Below, in pieces: positions 8,227 through 17,793 of a DNA stretch of 64,000 nt. The notes beneath the pieces are model-generated. The model did not search any database. It saw only the letters and a list, made by a program, of their open reading frames with translations, and was not told the DNA's origin. The translations under genes and the position numbers were made by a program. The DNA lies in contig NZ_OBEA01000006.1 in the NCBI RefSeq assembly GCF_900215355.1, positions 124,001 through 188,000 on the forward strand, in the 5' to 3' direction. The first letter of the stretch is position 1; each line of letters begins with the position of its first letter. Origin of the DNA: Pseudooceanicola antarcticus. GTDB lineage: Bacteria; Pseudomonadota; Alphaproteobacteria; Rhodobacterales; Rhodobacteraceae.

Positions 8227-9489
8227 ATGAAACATACCGTTGCAATGGCGGCGCTTCTGGCTGGGCTGGCTTCGGCTGGCGGTGCCATGGCGCAGACCGA
8301 GATCAACGTGCTGCGCGTCACCGTGAACGAAGAGCAGGAAGCCTATTACGAGCAGATCGCCGAGGCCTTCGAGGCCGAGCACGAGGGGGTGAACGTCACC
8401 TTCGAGTACATCGCAAACGAGGCCTACAAGTCGAAGCTGCCGACGCTGCTGCAATCCAATGCGCGCCCCGACATCTTCTACAGCTGGGGCGGCCAGACGC
8501 TGGTCGAACAGGCCGAAGCCGGCTTCCTGCAGCCGATCAGCAGCATGCTGTCGGAAAGCTTCGTCGAGACCATCCCCGAGGCCGGCCTGACCGCCTATTC
8601 GGTCGATGGCACGCTCTACGGCCTGCCCCTCTACGCCACCGAGGTGATCTTCTGGACCAACAAGGCGCTGACCGATCAGGCCGGCATCGACCTGGACGCG
8701 ATCAAGACCTGGGAAGACTTCCTCGGCGCGGTTCAGACCCTGAAGGACGCGGACATCACCCCGATCGTCGTCGGCGGTCAGGACAAGTGGCCGGTGCACT
8801 TCTACTGGAGCTACCTGGCGCTGCGTGAAGGCGGCAAGGACATCATCTCGCAGGCGATGGCCGGTGAAGATGGCGGCTTCGAGAACGAGGCCTTCGTGGC
8901 CGCGGGCGAGGACTTCCAGGAGCTGGTCGCACTTGAACCCTTCCAGCCCGGCTACATGGGCACCACCTATGAAACCGCCAGCGGCATGTTCGCCGATGGC
9001 GCGGGCGCCTTCCACCTGATGGGCGACTGGGACTACCTGCCGATGCGCGAACGCTCGACCAGTGGCGAAGGCCTGCCGGACGACCAGCTGGCGATCGTCA
9101 ACTTCCCCGCGATCTCCGATCCCGTGGCCGAGGGCGGCGACGCCGCAACGCTGGGCGGCATCAACGGCTGGGCCGTGACCAATTCGGCAGAGCCCGAGGC
9201 CGTCGAATTCCTCGCCTATATGCTCAGCGCCGAGAACCAGCGCGAGGGCGCACGTCAGCAGCTCTTCATCCCCATCGTGAAGGGCACCGGCGACGCACTG
9301 GACAACCCGTTCTACGCCAAGGTCTCGAAGGACATCGAGGATAGCTCCTACCACCAGATCTTCCTGGACCAGTTCCTGGGAGCCTCGGTCGGTGCAACGG
9401 TCAACGATATCTCGGCGGATCTCGCACAGGATGCGATCACGCCCGAGGAGGCCGCAGCACAGGTCCAGGAGGCCTGGAGCTTCCGCTGA
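8227..9489 (+). CDS. ABC transporter extracellular sugar-binding protein (MalE/SBP_bac_1 type)
   Basis: 420 residues with a signal peptide (1-22, ending AMA before Gln23). The fold is a family 1 solute-binding protein like those for oligosaccharides, with motifs such as DIFYSWGGQTLVEQ and GLPLYATEVIFWTNK. The start at 8227 sits just after AAGGGAGGAAACC, a strong ribosome-binding site. It is the first gene of the operon with two MalFG-type permeases, GH43, MalK-type ATPase, oxidoreductase, ThuA-like protein and xylose isomerase. Xylose, xylobiose or other xylosides are the likely ligands by context, not by residue reading. Confidence 0.92.
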   Translation: MKHTVAMAALLAGLASAGGAMAQTEINVLRVTVNEEQEAYYEQIAEAFEAEHEGVNVTFEYIANEAYKSKLPTLLQSNARPDIFYSWGGQTLVEQAEAGFLQPISSMLSESFVETIPEAGLTAYSVDGTLYGLPLYATEVIFWTNKALTDQAGIDLDAIKTWEDFLGAVQTLKDADITPIVVGGQDKWPVHFYWSYLALREGGKDIISQAMAGEDGGFENEAFVAAGEDFQELVALEPFQPGYMGTTYETASGMFADGAGAFHLMGDWDYLPMRERSTSGEGLPDDQLAIVNFPAISDPVAEGGDAATLGGINGWAVTNSAEPEAVEFLAYMLSAENQREGARQQLFIPIVKGTGDALDNPFYAKVSKDIEDSSYHQIFLDQFLGASVGATVNDISADLAQDAITPEEAAAQVQEAWSFR

Positions 9490-9506
9490 CGCCCCGCTCG
9501 CAGAGC

Positions 9507-9535
9507 GCCGCGCGCCGCCCGATCCGGCGCGCGGC
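9507..9535 (+). promoter_or_regulatory. Strong hairpin between binding-protein and permease genes
   Basis: GCCGCGCGCCG and CGGCGCGCGGC form a perfect 11-bp stem with a seven-base loop, 17 bases after the binding-protein stop. Such structures in ABC operons often protect the 3' end of the binding-protein mRNA or partly terminate, giving more binding protein than permease. There is no T-run. The role is inferred. Confidence 0.6.
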
Positions 9536-9573
9536 ATCAGAACCTCGAAATTCCTGACATACCGGAGACTGGC

Positions 9574-10500
9574 ATGGCCCCTGCCGCCGCCAGCCGGAGA
9601 TTGCCGGCGTCCGAACGCCTGCGCCGCAGCCTCGGAAACGGTCGCGTCAGCGCCGTCCTGATCCTGCTGCCTCCTGCGCTGATCCTCTTCACCCTCTTCG
9701 TGATCCTGCCGCTCGGCGAGTCCGGCTATTACTCGTTCTTCAACTGGAACGGCTATGGCGCCCCCAGCGACTTTGTCGGACTGGAAAACTACCAGCGCAT
9801 CGCGGGACATTCGGTCTTCCACAAGGCGGTCGGCAACACGGTGAAGATCGTGGCGATCTCGCTGCTGATCCAGATGCCGCTGGCTCTGCTGCTGGCGCTG
9901 CTGATCTTCCGCAAGACGCCGACCAATGCCGTGTTCCGGCTGATCTTCTTCCTTCCCTATATCCTGGCCGAGGTGGCCGCAGGCCTGATCTGGAGCTTCG
10001 TCTTCGACGGCAACTACGGTGTCACCGCCTCGATCGCGCAATCGCTCGGCATGGACAGCTTCTTCATCCTCGCCGACCGGGACTGGGCCTTTGTCGCGGT
10101 GATGACGGTGATCGTCTGGAAGTACTTCGGCTTCCACATGATGATCTACATCGCCGCCCTGCAATCGGTCCCCGAGGACCTGATCGAAGCAGGCCGGATC
10201 GAGGGCGCAAAGCGGTTGCAGATCGTGCGCTACGTGCAGATCCCGCACATCAAGCCGGCGATCATCGTCAGCGCCTTCTTCGCCATCATCGGCGCGTTGC
10301 AGGTCTTTGACGTGATCATCCCGCTGACCAATGGCGGCCCGTCGAACCAGACCCATACCATCGTCACCTACCTCTACACCTTCGGCCTGACCCGCCTGAA
10401 CATCGGCTTCGGCAGCGCCGTCGGGGTGATCCTCTTCGTCGCGGCGATCACCGTCGCCGTATTCTACCAACGCTTCTTCATGAAAGGCGACAAGGCATGA
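9574..10500 (+). CDS. ABC transporter permease (MalF/UgpA type)
   Basis: 308 residues with six predicted membrane segments, the first starting near residue 28. The cytoplasmic coupling loop reads EAGRIEGAKRLQIVRYVQIP, the EAA motif that docks on the ATPase. It forms a heterodimeric channel with the next gene, whose start overlaps its stop by four bases (ATGA). Part of the xyloside import system. Confidence 0.92.
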   Translation: MAPAAASRRLPASERLRRSLGNGRVSAVLILLPPALILFTLFVILPLGESGYYSFFNWNGYGAPSDFVGLENYQRIAGHSVFHKAVGNTVKIVAISLLIQMPLALLLALLIFRKTPTNAVFRLIFFLPYILAEVAAGLIWSFVFDGNYGVTASIAQSLGMDSFFILADRDWAFVAVMTVIVWKYFGFHMMIYIAALQSVPEDLIEAGRIEGAKRLQIVRYVQIPHIKPAIIVSAFFAIIGALQVFDVIIPLTNGGPSNQTHTIVTYLYTFGLTRLNIGFGSAVGVILFVAAITVAVFYQRFFMKGDKA

Positions 10501-11327
10501 CCCGCGGCCATCTGCTTCGCAACATCCTCCGCGTCGCCTTCCTCTGCCTGGTGGCCAGCTTCGTGCTGGCCCCGATGGTGGCGACGGTGCTGGGCGGCTT
10601 CAAGTCCAACGCCGAGATCCGCACCAATGCCTTCGCCCTGCCGGCCAGCTGGAACTGGGAGTTCTACGGCTCCATCGTCGCCGACCCGGCCTTCTGGCGC
10701 TACCTGGGCAACTCGATGCTGATCTCCTCGGTCGCCGTGGTGCTCACGCTGATCGTCGGCGCGGCGGCGGCCTATGTCTTCGCGCAGATCAAGTTCTTCG
10801 GCTCGCGGATGCTCTTTTCCTACCTGCTGCTGGGGCTGATGTTCCCCTTCGCCACGGCGATCCTGCCGCTCTTCATCAAGGTGCGGGACGTCGGCCTGCT
10901 GGACACATGGTGGGCGGTGATCCTGCCGCAGACCGCCTTCTCTCTCTCACTGGCGATCCTGCTCTTCCGCACCTTCTTCGAACAGCTCCCCAAAGAGCTT
11001 TTCGAGGCCGCCTATATCGACGGTTGCGGCTACGTGCGCTTCTTCTGGCGCTTCACCCTGCCGCTCTCGGCCCCGATCCTGGCCACGGTGGGGGTCTTCG
11101 TCTTCGTGCAGAGCTGGAACAACTTCCTGCTGCCACTGGTGGTGCTGAACTCGCGCGAGGTCTTCACCTGGCCGCTTGGCATGATGCAGTTCCGAGGTGA
11201 GTACGTCACCGAATGGAACCGCACCCTGGCCTTCGTGACCCTCACGCTGGTGCCCGCCATCGTCTTCTTCCTCGCCGCGCAGAAATACATAGTCGCGGGC
11301 CTGACCGGCGGCGCCGTCAAAGGATGA
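10497..11327 (+). CDS. ABC transporter permease (MalG/UgpE type)
   Basis: 276 residues, about six membrane segments, with an EAA loop reading FEAAYIDGCGYVRFFWRFTL. Second channel subunit of the cluster 2 importer. It overlaps the preceding permease gene by ATGA, and the glycosidase gene begins at or within its end. Confidence 0.92.
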   Translation: MTRGHLLRNILRVAFLCLVASFVLAPMVATVLGGFKSNAEIRTNAFALPASWNWEFYGSIVADPAFWRYLGNSMLISSVAVVLTLIVGAAAAYVFAQIKFFGSRMLFSYLLLGLMFPFATAILPLFIKVRDVGLLDTWWAVILPQTAFSLSLAILLFRTFFEQLPKELFEAAYIDGCGYVRFFWRFTLPLSAPILATVGVFVFVQSWNNFLLPLVVLNSREVFTWPLGMMQFRGEYVTEWNRTLAFVTLTLVPAIVFFLAAQKYIVAGLTGGAVKG

Positions 11328-11332
11328 CTTCA

Positions 11333-12982
11333 ATGACCGAAATCCGGAATCCGATCCTTCCCGGCTTCAACCCGGACCCGTCTATCGTGCGGGTCGGCGA
11401 TGATTACTACATCGCCACCTCCACCTTCGAATGGTTCCCCGGCGTGCAGATCCACCATTCGCGCGACCTGCGCAACTGGCGGCTTGTGAAGCGCCCGCTG
11501 GAGCGCGCGGCCCAGCTGGACATGCGCGGTGATCCCGACTCCGGCGGGATCTGGGCCCCCTGCCTGACCCATGCCGATGGCCTGTTCTGGCTGATCTACA
11601 CAGACGTGAAGCGCCGGGACGGGGCCTGGAAGGACAGCCACAACTACCTGGTCACCGCGCCCTCCATCGAAGGGCCGTGGTCCGATCCGGTCTACCTCAA
11701 TTCCTCGGGCTTCGATCCTTCGCTCTTCCACGACGAGGACGGGCGCAAGTGGCTGCTCAACATGATCTGGGACCACAACCAGACCGGCGGAGAGCGCTTC
11801 GGCGGCATCGTCTGCCAGGAATATTCCGTCGACGAGCAGCGCCTCGTCGGCCCGGTCCACAACATCTACCGCGGCACCGATCACAAGCTGACCGAGGGCC
11901 CGCACCTCTACCGCCGCGATGGCTGGTACTACCTGCTGACCGCAGAGGGCGGCACCGGCTACGACCACGCCGCGACCATGGCGCGCTCGCGCGATCTGCT
12001 GGGCCCCTATGAGACCGACCCGGCCAAGCACCTGTTGACCTCCAAGGACGCGCCCGAGGCCTACCTGCAACGCGCAGGCCACGCCGACATCGTCGAGACC
12101 CAGGACGGAGAGCACTACCTCGTGCACCTCTGCTCTCGTCCGCTGGACGAGACCCGCTCCATCGAGACCGGCCGCGCGAAGGGCATCCACGCCGACGACG
12201 TGCGCCGCTCTCCGCTGGGGCGTGAGACCGCGATCCAGAAGCTGGTCTGGCCGGAGGGCGAGTTCCCCCGCCTGGCCCATGGCGGCTGCGTGCCGGCGGC
12301 CACGGTCGAAGCCCCCGACCTGCCTGAGCACAGGTTCGATCCAGAGCCCGCCCGCATGACCTTCGCCCCCGGCGCCCTGCCCCAGCCCCTGCAATGGCTG
12401 CGCAGCCCCGAGCCCGAGCGCCTGTTCTCGCTCACCGAACGCCCCGGCGCGCTGCGCCTCTTCGGGCGCGAAGCACCGGGCTCGCAGTTCGATCATGCGC
12501 TAGTCGCACGGCGGCAGACCGACCTGGCCTATGCCGCCGAGACGGAAATCGACGTGACCCCCGGCGACTACCAGCAGTTCGCGGGCCTGATCTCCTGGTA
12601 CGGGCGGTTCAAGTTCCACTACCTCGCCATCACCGCCGATGCAGAGGGCAACCGGCTGCTGACGGTCTACAGCTGCGCCGCCGACTGGCCCGAGGCGCAG
12701 GTGAGCTATCCGATCACGCCGATCCCCCTGCCCGCCTCCGGCACGGTGCGGCTTGGCGTGGATGTCGACGGTGCCAGCCTGCGGTTCCGCTATGCGACCG
12801 GCGAAGACGGCGCCTGGCAGGACCTTGGCATCACCCTCGATCAATCCGCGATCTCGGACGAGGCGGGCAACGGGCCCGGCAACAACTTCACCGGCGCCTT
12901 CGTCGGGATCTGCGCCCATGACACCTCTGGCCGCGGTCGCCCCGCAGATTTCCTGCACTTCACCTACGAGCCCCGGACATGA
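11333..12982 (+). CDS. Glycoside hydrolase family 43 beta-xylosidase (possibly with arabinofuranosidase activity)
   Basis: 549 residues without a signal peptide, so cytoplasmic. The GH43 beta-propeller opens with NPILPGFNPDPSIVRVGDDY, where the Asp in NPDPS is the catalytic base. GFDPSLFHDEDG carries the pKa-modulating Asp, and LTEGPHLYRRDGWYYL the catalytic acid Glu. From about residue 330 a beta-sandwich domain of the GH43_C2 kind follows. It should split imported xylo-oligosaccharides to xylose for the XylA at the end of the operon. The ATG at 11333 has AAGGA nine bases upstream; an alternative ATG at 11324 overlaps the permease stop and adds three residues. Confidence 0.9.
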   Translation: MTEIRNPILPGFNPDPSIVRVGDDYYIATSTFEWFPGVQIHHSRDLRNWRLVKRPLERAAQLDMRGDPDSGGIWAPCLTHADGLFWLIYTDVKRRDGAWKDSHNYLVTAPSIEGPWSDPVYLNSSGFDPSLFHDEDGRKWLLNMIWDHNQTGGERFGGIVCQEYSVDEQRLVGPVHNIYRGTDHKLTEGPHLYRRDGWYYLLTAEGGTGYDHAATMARSRDLLGPYETDPAKHLLTSKDAPEAYLQRAGHADIVETQDGEHYLVHLCSRPLDETRSIETGRAKGIHADDVRRSPLGRETAIQKLVWPEGEFPRLAHGGCVPAATVEAPDLPEHRFDPEPARMTFAPGALPQPLQWLRSPEPERLFSLTERPGALRLFGREAPGSQFDHALVARRQTDLAYAAETEIDVTPGDYQQFAGLISWYGRFKFHYLAITADAEGNRLLTVYSCAADWPEAQVSYPITPIPLPASGTVRLGVDVDGASLRFRYATGEDGAWQDLGITLDQSAISDEAGNGPGNNFTGAFVGICAHDTSGRGRPADFLHFTYEPRT

Positions 12983-13003
12983 GATACGCAAGGAGCCGCA
13001 CCC

Positions 13004-14014
13004 ATGGCTGAAGTCCGCCTCAAGAACATCACCAAGCAATTCGGTCCGCTGACCGTGATCCCCGACATCTCGCTGACGGTGCCCGATGGGTCTTTCACCG
13101 TGCTCGTCGGCCCCTCCGGCTGCGGCAAGTCCACGCTGCTGCGCATCATCTCGGGCCTCACCATGCCAAGCGACGGCGAGGTGATGATCGGCGGCGAGGA
13201 CGTGACCTTTGCCGAACCCTCGGACCGGGGCATCTCGATGGTGTTCCAGAGCTACGCGCTCTACCCGCATATGACCGTGGCGCAGAACATCGACTTCGGG
13301 CTGCGGCTGGCCAAGACCCCCGCCGCCGAGCGCGAGGCGCGGGTGGCCGAGGCCGCGCGCATCCTGGCGCTCGAGGACTACCTGGACCGCAAGCCGGGCC
13401 AGCTCTCGGGCGGGCAGCGCCAGCGGGTCGCCATCGGGCGCTCGATCGTGCGCCAGCCCAAGGTCTTCCTCTTCGACGAGCCGCTGTCGAACCTCGACGC
13501 CGCCCTGCGCGGGCAGATGCGGGTGGAGCTGGCGCAGCTGCACCAGTCGCTGGATGCGACGATGATCTACGTCACCCACGACCAGGTCGAGGCGATGACC
13601 CTAGCCGATCAGATCGTGGTGATGAACCGCGGCCAGATCGAACAGGTCGGCGCGCCGATGGAGCTTTACGACCGACCGGCGACCGAGTTTGTCGCCGCCT
13701 TCATCGGCTCGCCCAAGATGAACCTGCTGCCCGGCAAGGCCATCGGGCGGGACGACGTGAAGACCGTGGGCATCCGCCCCGAGCACCTGCACGCCGACCA
13801 GGCCTCGGGCGACTGGCCCGCCACCGCCAAGGTGGTCGAGACCCTGGGCGCCGATACCGTGGTCTATGCCGATGCGGGCGAGCTGGGCGAGATCACCGTG
13901 CGCCTGCCCGGCAAGATGCGCCTCACCCCCGGAGAGCAGCTTTTCCTCAGCCCCGAGCGCGAGAACCTGCATCTCTTCGACCAGGACGGCAAGCGGATGG
14001 AGGACCCATCGTGA
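13004..14014 (+). CDS. ABC transporter ATP-binding protein (MalK/UgpC family)
   Basis: 336 residues. Walker A GPSGCGKST at residues 36-44, Q-loop FQSYALYPHMT, signature LSGGQRQRVAIGRS, Walker B FLFDEPLSNLDA and switch His in VTHDQVEAMTLAD. The C-terminal part (from about 235) is the OB/TOBE regulatory domain of sugar importers. It energises the MalFG-type permeases upstream. The start ATG follows AAGGAGCCGCACCC. The following oxidoreductase begins with a GTG overlapping this gene's stop. Confidence 0.93.
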   Translation: MAEVRLKNITKQFGPLTVIPDISLTVPDGSFTVLVGPSGCGKSTLLRIISGLTMPSDGEVMIGGEDVTFAEPSDRGISMVFQSYALYPHMTVAQNIDFGLRLAKTPAAEREARVAEAARILALEDYLDRKPGQLSGGQRQRVAIGRSIVRQPKVFLFDEPLSNLDAALRGQMRVELAQLHQSLDATMIYVTHDQVEAMTLADQIVVMNRGQIEQVGAPMELYDRPATEFVAAFIGSPKMNLLPGKAIGRDDVKTVGIRPEHLHADQASGDWPATAKVVETLGADTVVYADAGELGEITVRLPGKMRLTPGEQLFLSPERENLHLFDQDGKRMEDPS

Positions 14015-15120
14015 AACCCTTGGGAGTGGGCGTCGTCGGCTGCGGCGTCATCAGCGAAATCTACCTGACCAATGCCGCGCTCTTTCCCCAAATCGAGCTG
14101 CGGGCGGTGGCGGACCTGAACCCCGAGGCCGCCCGCGCCAAGGGAGAGGCCCATGGCGTGCCCGCGATGAGCCCGGCGGAACTGATGGCGCGCGACGATA
14201 TCGACATCGTGCTCAACCTCACCATCCCGGCGGCCCATGTCGAGGTCGGGCTGGCGGCGCTGGAGGCGGGCAAGCACGTCTATTCCGAAAAGCCGCTGGC
14301 CGGCAGCACCGCGGAGGCGCGGCGTCTGCTGGAGGCCGCAGAGGCACGGGGCCTGCGCATCGGCTGCGCCCCCGACACCTTCCTGGGCGGTGCCCATCAA
14401 TCGGCCCGCGCGCTGCTGGATGCCGGGCGGATCGGCACGCCGACCGCCGGGACGGCGACGCTGATGCTGGCCGGGCACGAGCGCTGGCACCCGAACCCCG
14501 ATTTCTACTACGCAGGCCCCGGTGCCGGGCCGCTCTTCGACATGGGCCCCTATTACATCACCGCCATGGTGGCGCAGCTTGGCCCCGTGCGCCGGGTCAC
14601 CGCCCTGGCGGCAAAGGGCCGCGACAGCCGCGTGATCGCCACCGGCCCCCGCGCCGGTCAGTCGGTGCCGGTCGAGACCCCCACCCACATCACCGGCGTG
14701 CTGGAATTCGCCAGTGGCGCGCTGGTGCAGATCGTCACCAGCTTCGACGTGAAGGCCCATGGCCATGCGCCGCTTGAGCTTTACGGCACCGAGGGCACCC
14801 TGATCATTCCCGACCCGAACCGCTTCGACGGCACCGTGCGGCTTTACCGCGAGGACTGGCAGGACCAGCCCACCACCCACGCCCATGGCGATGGCAATTA
14901 CCGCGGGCTGGGCCTGGCCGAGATGGCCACGGCGATCCAGGCAGGCCGCCCGCACCGCGCCAGCGGCGCGCTGGCGCTGCATGCGCTCGAGGTGATCGAG
15001 ACTCTTCTGGCCTCGGCCGAAAGCGGCCGGGCCATCCCCCTGGAAACCACCTGCGAACGCCCGGCGGCCATGCCAGCCGGCGGCAGGACCGGAGACATCA
15101 GCGCAGCGGAGGCCGCATGA
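14011..15120 (+). CDS. Gfo/Idh/MocA family oxidoreductase (xyloside cluster)
   Basis: 369 residues starting with GTG, chosen because GTGA overlaps the stop of the ATPase gene. Rossmann motif GVVGCGVISEIYLTNA near residue 6, catalytic Lys in YSEKPLAGSTAEA, and the second motif FDMGPYYITAMVAQLG. The family dehydrogenates sugars with NAD(P). Immediately followed, with four-base overlap, by a ThuA-like gene. ThuB/ThuA pairs are known to act on disaccharides through 3-keto intermediates, so oxidation of xylosides is a reasonable but unproven proposal. Confidence 0.88.
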   Translation: MKPLGVGVVGCGVISEIYLTNAALFPQIELRAVADLNPEAARAKGEAHGVPAMSPAELMARDDIDIVLNLTIPAAHVEVGLAALEAGKHVYSEKPLAGSTAEARRLLEAAEARGLRIGCAPDTFLGGAHQSARALLDAGRIGTPTAGTATLMLAGHERWHPNPDFYYAGPGAGPLFDMGPYYITAMVAQLGPVRRVTALAAKGRDSRVIATGPRAGQSVPVETPTHITGVLEFASGALVQIVTSFDVKAHGHAPLELYGTEGTLIIPDPNRFDGTVRLYREDWQDQPTTHAHGDGNYRGLGLAEMATAIQAGRPHRASGALALHALEVIETLLASAESGRAIPLETTCERPAAMPAGGRTGDISAAEAA

Positions 15121-15761
15121 CCAAGAAAGCACTCATCTTCTGGGGGGGCTGGGAGGGGCACGAGCCCGAAGCCTGTTCCAAGGTCGTCGAGGATATGCTG
15201 CGGGCCGAAGGCTTCGACACCCGCCGCGAAGAGGGCACGGCGGTGCTGGGCGAAGACCGCCTTGGCCAATACGACCTGATCGTGCCGGTGATGACCCAGG
15301 CCCAGGTCGGCAAGGACGAGCTGGCCAATCTCGTGGCCGCCATCGAGGCGGGCACCGGGCTTGGCGGGTTCCATGGCGGCATGGGCGACACCTTCCGCGC
15401 GGACCCGGCCTACCAGTTCATGGTCGGCGGGCAATGGGTGGCGCATCCGGGCAATATCCTGGACTACCGGATCGAGATCACCCGCCCCGAGGACCCGCTG
15501 GTCGAAGGCATCGGCGATTTCGATTACCGCTCGGAGCAATATTACCTGCATGTCGATCCCGGCATCGAGGTCCTGGCGACCACGACCTTCAGCGGCGAAC
15601 ACGCGCCCTGGACCAAGGGCACCGTCATGCCGGTGGTCTGGAAGCACCGCTACGGCCAGGCGCGGGTGTTCTACTCGGCCCTCGGCCATGTCGCCTCGGA
15701 ATTCGAGGTGCCCCAGATGAAGGAAATCCTGCGCCGCGGCCTGCTCTGGGCGGCGCGCTGA
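15117..15761 (+). CDS. ThuA-like domain protein
   Basis: 214 residues covering one ThuA (trehalose-utilisation) domain, a glutamine-amidotransferase-like fold. The characteristic stretches are [11 protein letters not shown] near the start, [11 protein letters not shown] in the middle and [13 protein letters not shown] near the end. Gene coupling to the Gfo/Idh oxidoreductase (ATGA) mirrors the known thuAB pair of rhizobia. The biochemical role of ThuA proteins is only partly known; here it probably works on an oxidised xyloside or its product. Confidence 0.87.
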   Translation: MTKKALIFWGGWEGHEPEACSKVVEDMLRAEGFDTRREEGTAVLGEDRLGQYDLIVPVMTQAQVGKDELANLVAAIEAGTGLGGFHGGMGDTFRADPAYQFMVGGQWVAHPGNILDYRIEITRPEDPLVEGIGDFDYRSEQYYLHVDPGIEVLATTTFSGEHAPWTKGTVMPVVWKHRYGQARVFYSALGHVASEFEVPQMKEILRRGLLWAAR

Positions 15762-15849
15762 TCCCCGGCGGGCGGCCCTGACGCCTGTCTCCCTGCAAAC
15801 TCCCGGCCTCCTCCCTCCCATCGAGGCGGAGGCGAAGAAAGGATCGCAA

Positions 15850-17145
15850 ATGACCAATTTCTTCGGCGACCTCGCACCGCTGACCTTCGACCCCGAGGGC
15901 GAAGGCCCCTGCTTCCGCCACTACGATCCCGACGAGATCGTCCTGGGCAAGCGCATGGAGGACCACCTGCGCTTCGCGGTGGCCTATTGGCACAGCTTCG
16001 CCTTCGAGGGCGGCGATCCCTTCGGCGGGCGCACCTTCGACCGGCCCTGGTTCGGAGAGGACATGGAGGCCGCGCGCCGCAAGGCCGATGTGGCCTTCGA
16101 GATGTTCGACCTGCTGAACGTGCCCTTCTTCTGCTTCCACGATGCCGACATCCGCCCCGAGGGCGCAAGCTTCACCGAGAGCCTGCGCAACTTTGAAGAG
16201 ATCATCGACATCTTCGAGCGCAAGATGGAGACCTCGAAGACCCGTCTGCTCTGGGGCACGGCGAACCTGTTCAGCAACCGCCGCTTCATGGCGGGGGCCG
16301 CCACCAACCCCGATCCGGATGTCTTTGCCTGGTCGGCGGCGACGGTGAAGGCCTGCATGGATGCCACGCATCGGCTGAAGGGCGCGAACTACGTGCTCTG
16401 GGGGGGGCGAGAGGGCTACGAGACGCTGCTCAACACCGACATGGGCCGCGAGCGCGAGCACGCCGGGCGCTTCCTCTGCATGGTGGTGGATTACGCCAAG
16501 AAGATCGGCTTCGAGGGCTCGATCCTGATCGAACCGAAGCCGCAGGAACCCACCAAGCACCAGTACGATTACGACGTGGCGACGATCTACGGCTTCCTAA
16601 AGGACTTCGGGCTCGAGAACGAGGTCAAGGTGAACATCGAGCAGGGACACGCCATCCTGGCAGGCCACAGCTTCGAGCATGAGCTGGCGCTGGCGCGTGA
16701 GCTGGGCGTGCTGGGCTCCATCGACATGAACCGCAACGACTACCAGTCGGGATGGGACACCGACCAGTTCCCCAACAACGTGCCCGAGACCGCCCTGGCC
16801 TATTACGAGGTCCTGCGCGCCGGCGGCTTCACCACCGGCGGCACCAACTTCGACGCCCGCCTGCGCCGTCAGTCGCTGGACCCCGAGGATCTGATCATCG
16901 GCCACGCCGGGGCCATGGACATCTGCGCCCGCGGCTTCAAGGCGGCGGCGAAGATGCTCGAGGACGAAGCGCTGGAAGCCCCGCGCCGCGAACGCTACGC
17001 CGGCTGGGACAAGCCCGAAGCGCAGGCCATGCTGTCTTCCGACCTTGCCAGCATCTCGGAAAGGGTGATCGCCGAGGGCATCGACCCGCAGCCGCGCTCG
17101 GGCCGTCAGGAGTACCTGGAAGACATCGTCAACCGCTACGTCTGA
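15850..17145 (+). CDS. xylA: Xylose isomerase
   Basis: 431 residues, the normal length of class II xylose isomerases. It converts D-xylose to D-xylulose with two divalent metals in the cytoplasm. Visible hallmarks are [13 protein letters not shown] with the catalytic His, the signature [12 protein letters not shown], the metal-ligand strand [30 protein letters not shown], and [19 protein letters not shown]. It is the last gene of the operon, 88 bases after the ThuA gene, with its own ribosome-binding site AGAAAGGATCGCAA. No xylulokinase gene follows, so the next step of the pathway must be encoded elsewhere. A strong hairpin lies downstream. Confidence 0.96.
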   Translation: MTNFFGDLAPLTFDPEGEGPCFRHYDPDEIVLGKRMEDHLRFAVAYWHSFAFEGGDPFGGRTFDRPWFGEDMEAARRKADVAFEMFDLLNVPFFCFHDADIRPEGASFTESLRNFEEIIDIFERKMETSKTRLLWGTANLFSNRRFMAGAATNPDPDVFAWSAATVKACMDATHRLKGANYVLWGGREGYETLLNTDMGREREHAGRFLCMVVDYAKKIGFEGSILIEPKPQEPTKHQYDYDVATIYGFLKDFGLENEVKVNIEQGHAILAGHSFEHELALARELGVLGSIDMNRNDYQSGWDTDQFPNNVPETALAYYEVLRAGGFTTGGTNFDARLRRQSLDPEDLIIGHAGAMDICARGFKAAAKMLEDEALEAPRRERYAGWDKPEAQAMLSSDLASISERVIAEGIDPQPRSGRQEYLEDIVNRYV

Positions 17146-17182
17146 CACGCGCGGGGCCTAAGGTGGCCTGGCGGAAAACAAG

Positions 17183-17209
17183 CGGCGCGCCCGAGATCCG
17201 GGCGCGCCG
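17183..17209 (+). terminator. Hairpin terminator after xylA
   Basis: CGGCGCGCCCG and CGGGCGCGCCG form a perfect 11-bp stem with a five-base loop, 38 bases after the xylA stop, followed by TCTTCG. Likely end of the xyloside operon; the T-run is weak, as is common in this GC-rich genome. Confidence 0.7.
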
Positions 17210-17294
17210 TCTTCGTGAGGTCCGCAGTCAAAAGGGCCCTACCACCCTGCAGGGCACGGCAATCGCATTTGCCGAAGTCCGGGGCCCGCCGGGC

Positions 17295-17729
17295 TCAATG
17301 GCCCATGATCATGCCTTCCAGCGCATCCTTCTCTGCCGAGAGCTGGCTGAGCCGCGCCTTCACCACGTCGCCGATGGTCACGATGCCCACCAGGACGCCC
17401 TCCTGCACCACGGGCATGTGGCGGAAGCGGCCTTCGGTCATCTTCTCCAGCACCTGGTCCGAACTCATCTCGAGCGAGCAGCAAACCGGGTCTCGGGTCA
17501 TCAGCGCCGTGGCTGTCAGATCCAGCACGCCTTCATCGCGCACCGCCAGCGCACGGACGATATCGCGCTCCGACAGGATGCCTTCGGCCCTCTCACCATC
17601 GCTGCTGACCACCACGCCGCCGATCCTCTTGTCGCGCAGGATCTGGGCGATCTCGCGGATCGTGACATCTGGGGTCACGGTGAAGACGCCATCCGTGGCC
17701 TTGGACTTCAAAATTTGCTGAACCAGCAT
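17295..17729 (-). CDS. CBS-domain pair protein
   Basis: 144 residues made of two CBS motifs (about residues 8-62 and 75-130), with conserved stretches such as RIGGVVVSSDGERAEGILSE and HMPVVQEGVLVGIVTIGDVV. CBS pairs bind adenine nucleotides and report energy state; this one has no attached enzymatic domain. It is transcribed alone, convergent with xylA, and preceded by GGAGGAAAGCG before the ATG. Target unknown. Confidence 0.88.
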   Translation of the reverse strand: MLVQQILKSKATDGVFTVTPDVTIREIAQILRDKRIGGVVVSSDGERAEGILSERDIVRALAVRDEGVLDLTATALMTRDPVCCSLEMSSDQVLEKMTEGRFRHMPVVQEGVLVGIVTIGDVVKARLSQLSAEKDALEGMIMGH

Positions 17730-17793
17730 CGCTTTCCTCCGTAGGTTGATCCGCGCTCCTCCGGTTCAAGCGTGGTTGCCCAAGGTCAACCTG

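Noticed and set aside
8212-10470. 752-codon open frame antisense to the xyloside transporter genes
   Set aside because: Mirror of strongly coding plus-strand genes in GC-rich DNA, His/Asp-rich non-family sequence, no ribosome-binding site.
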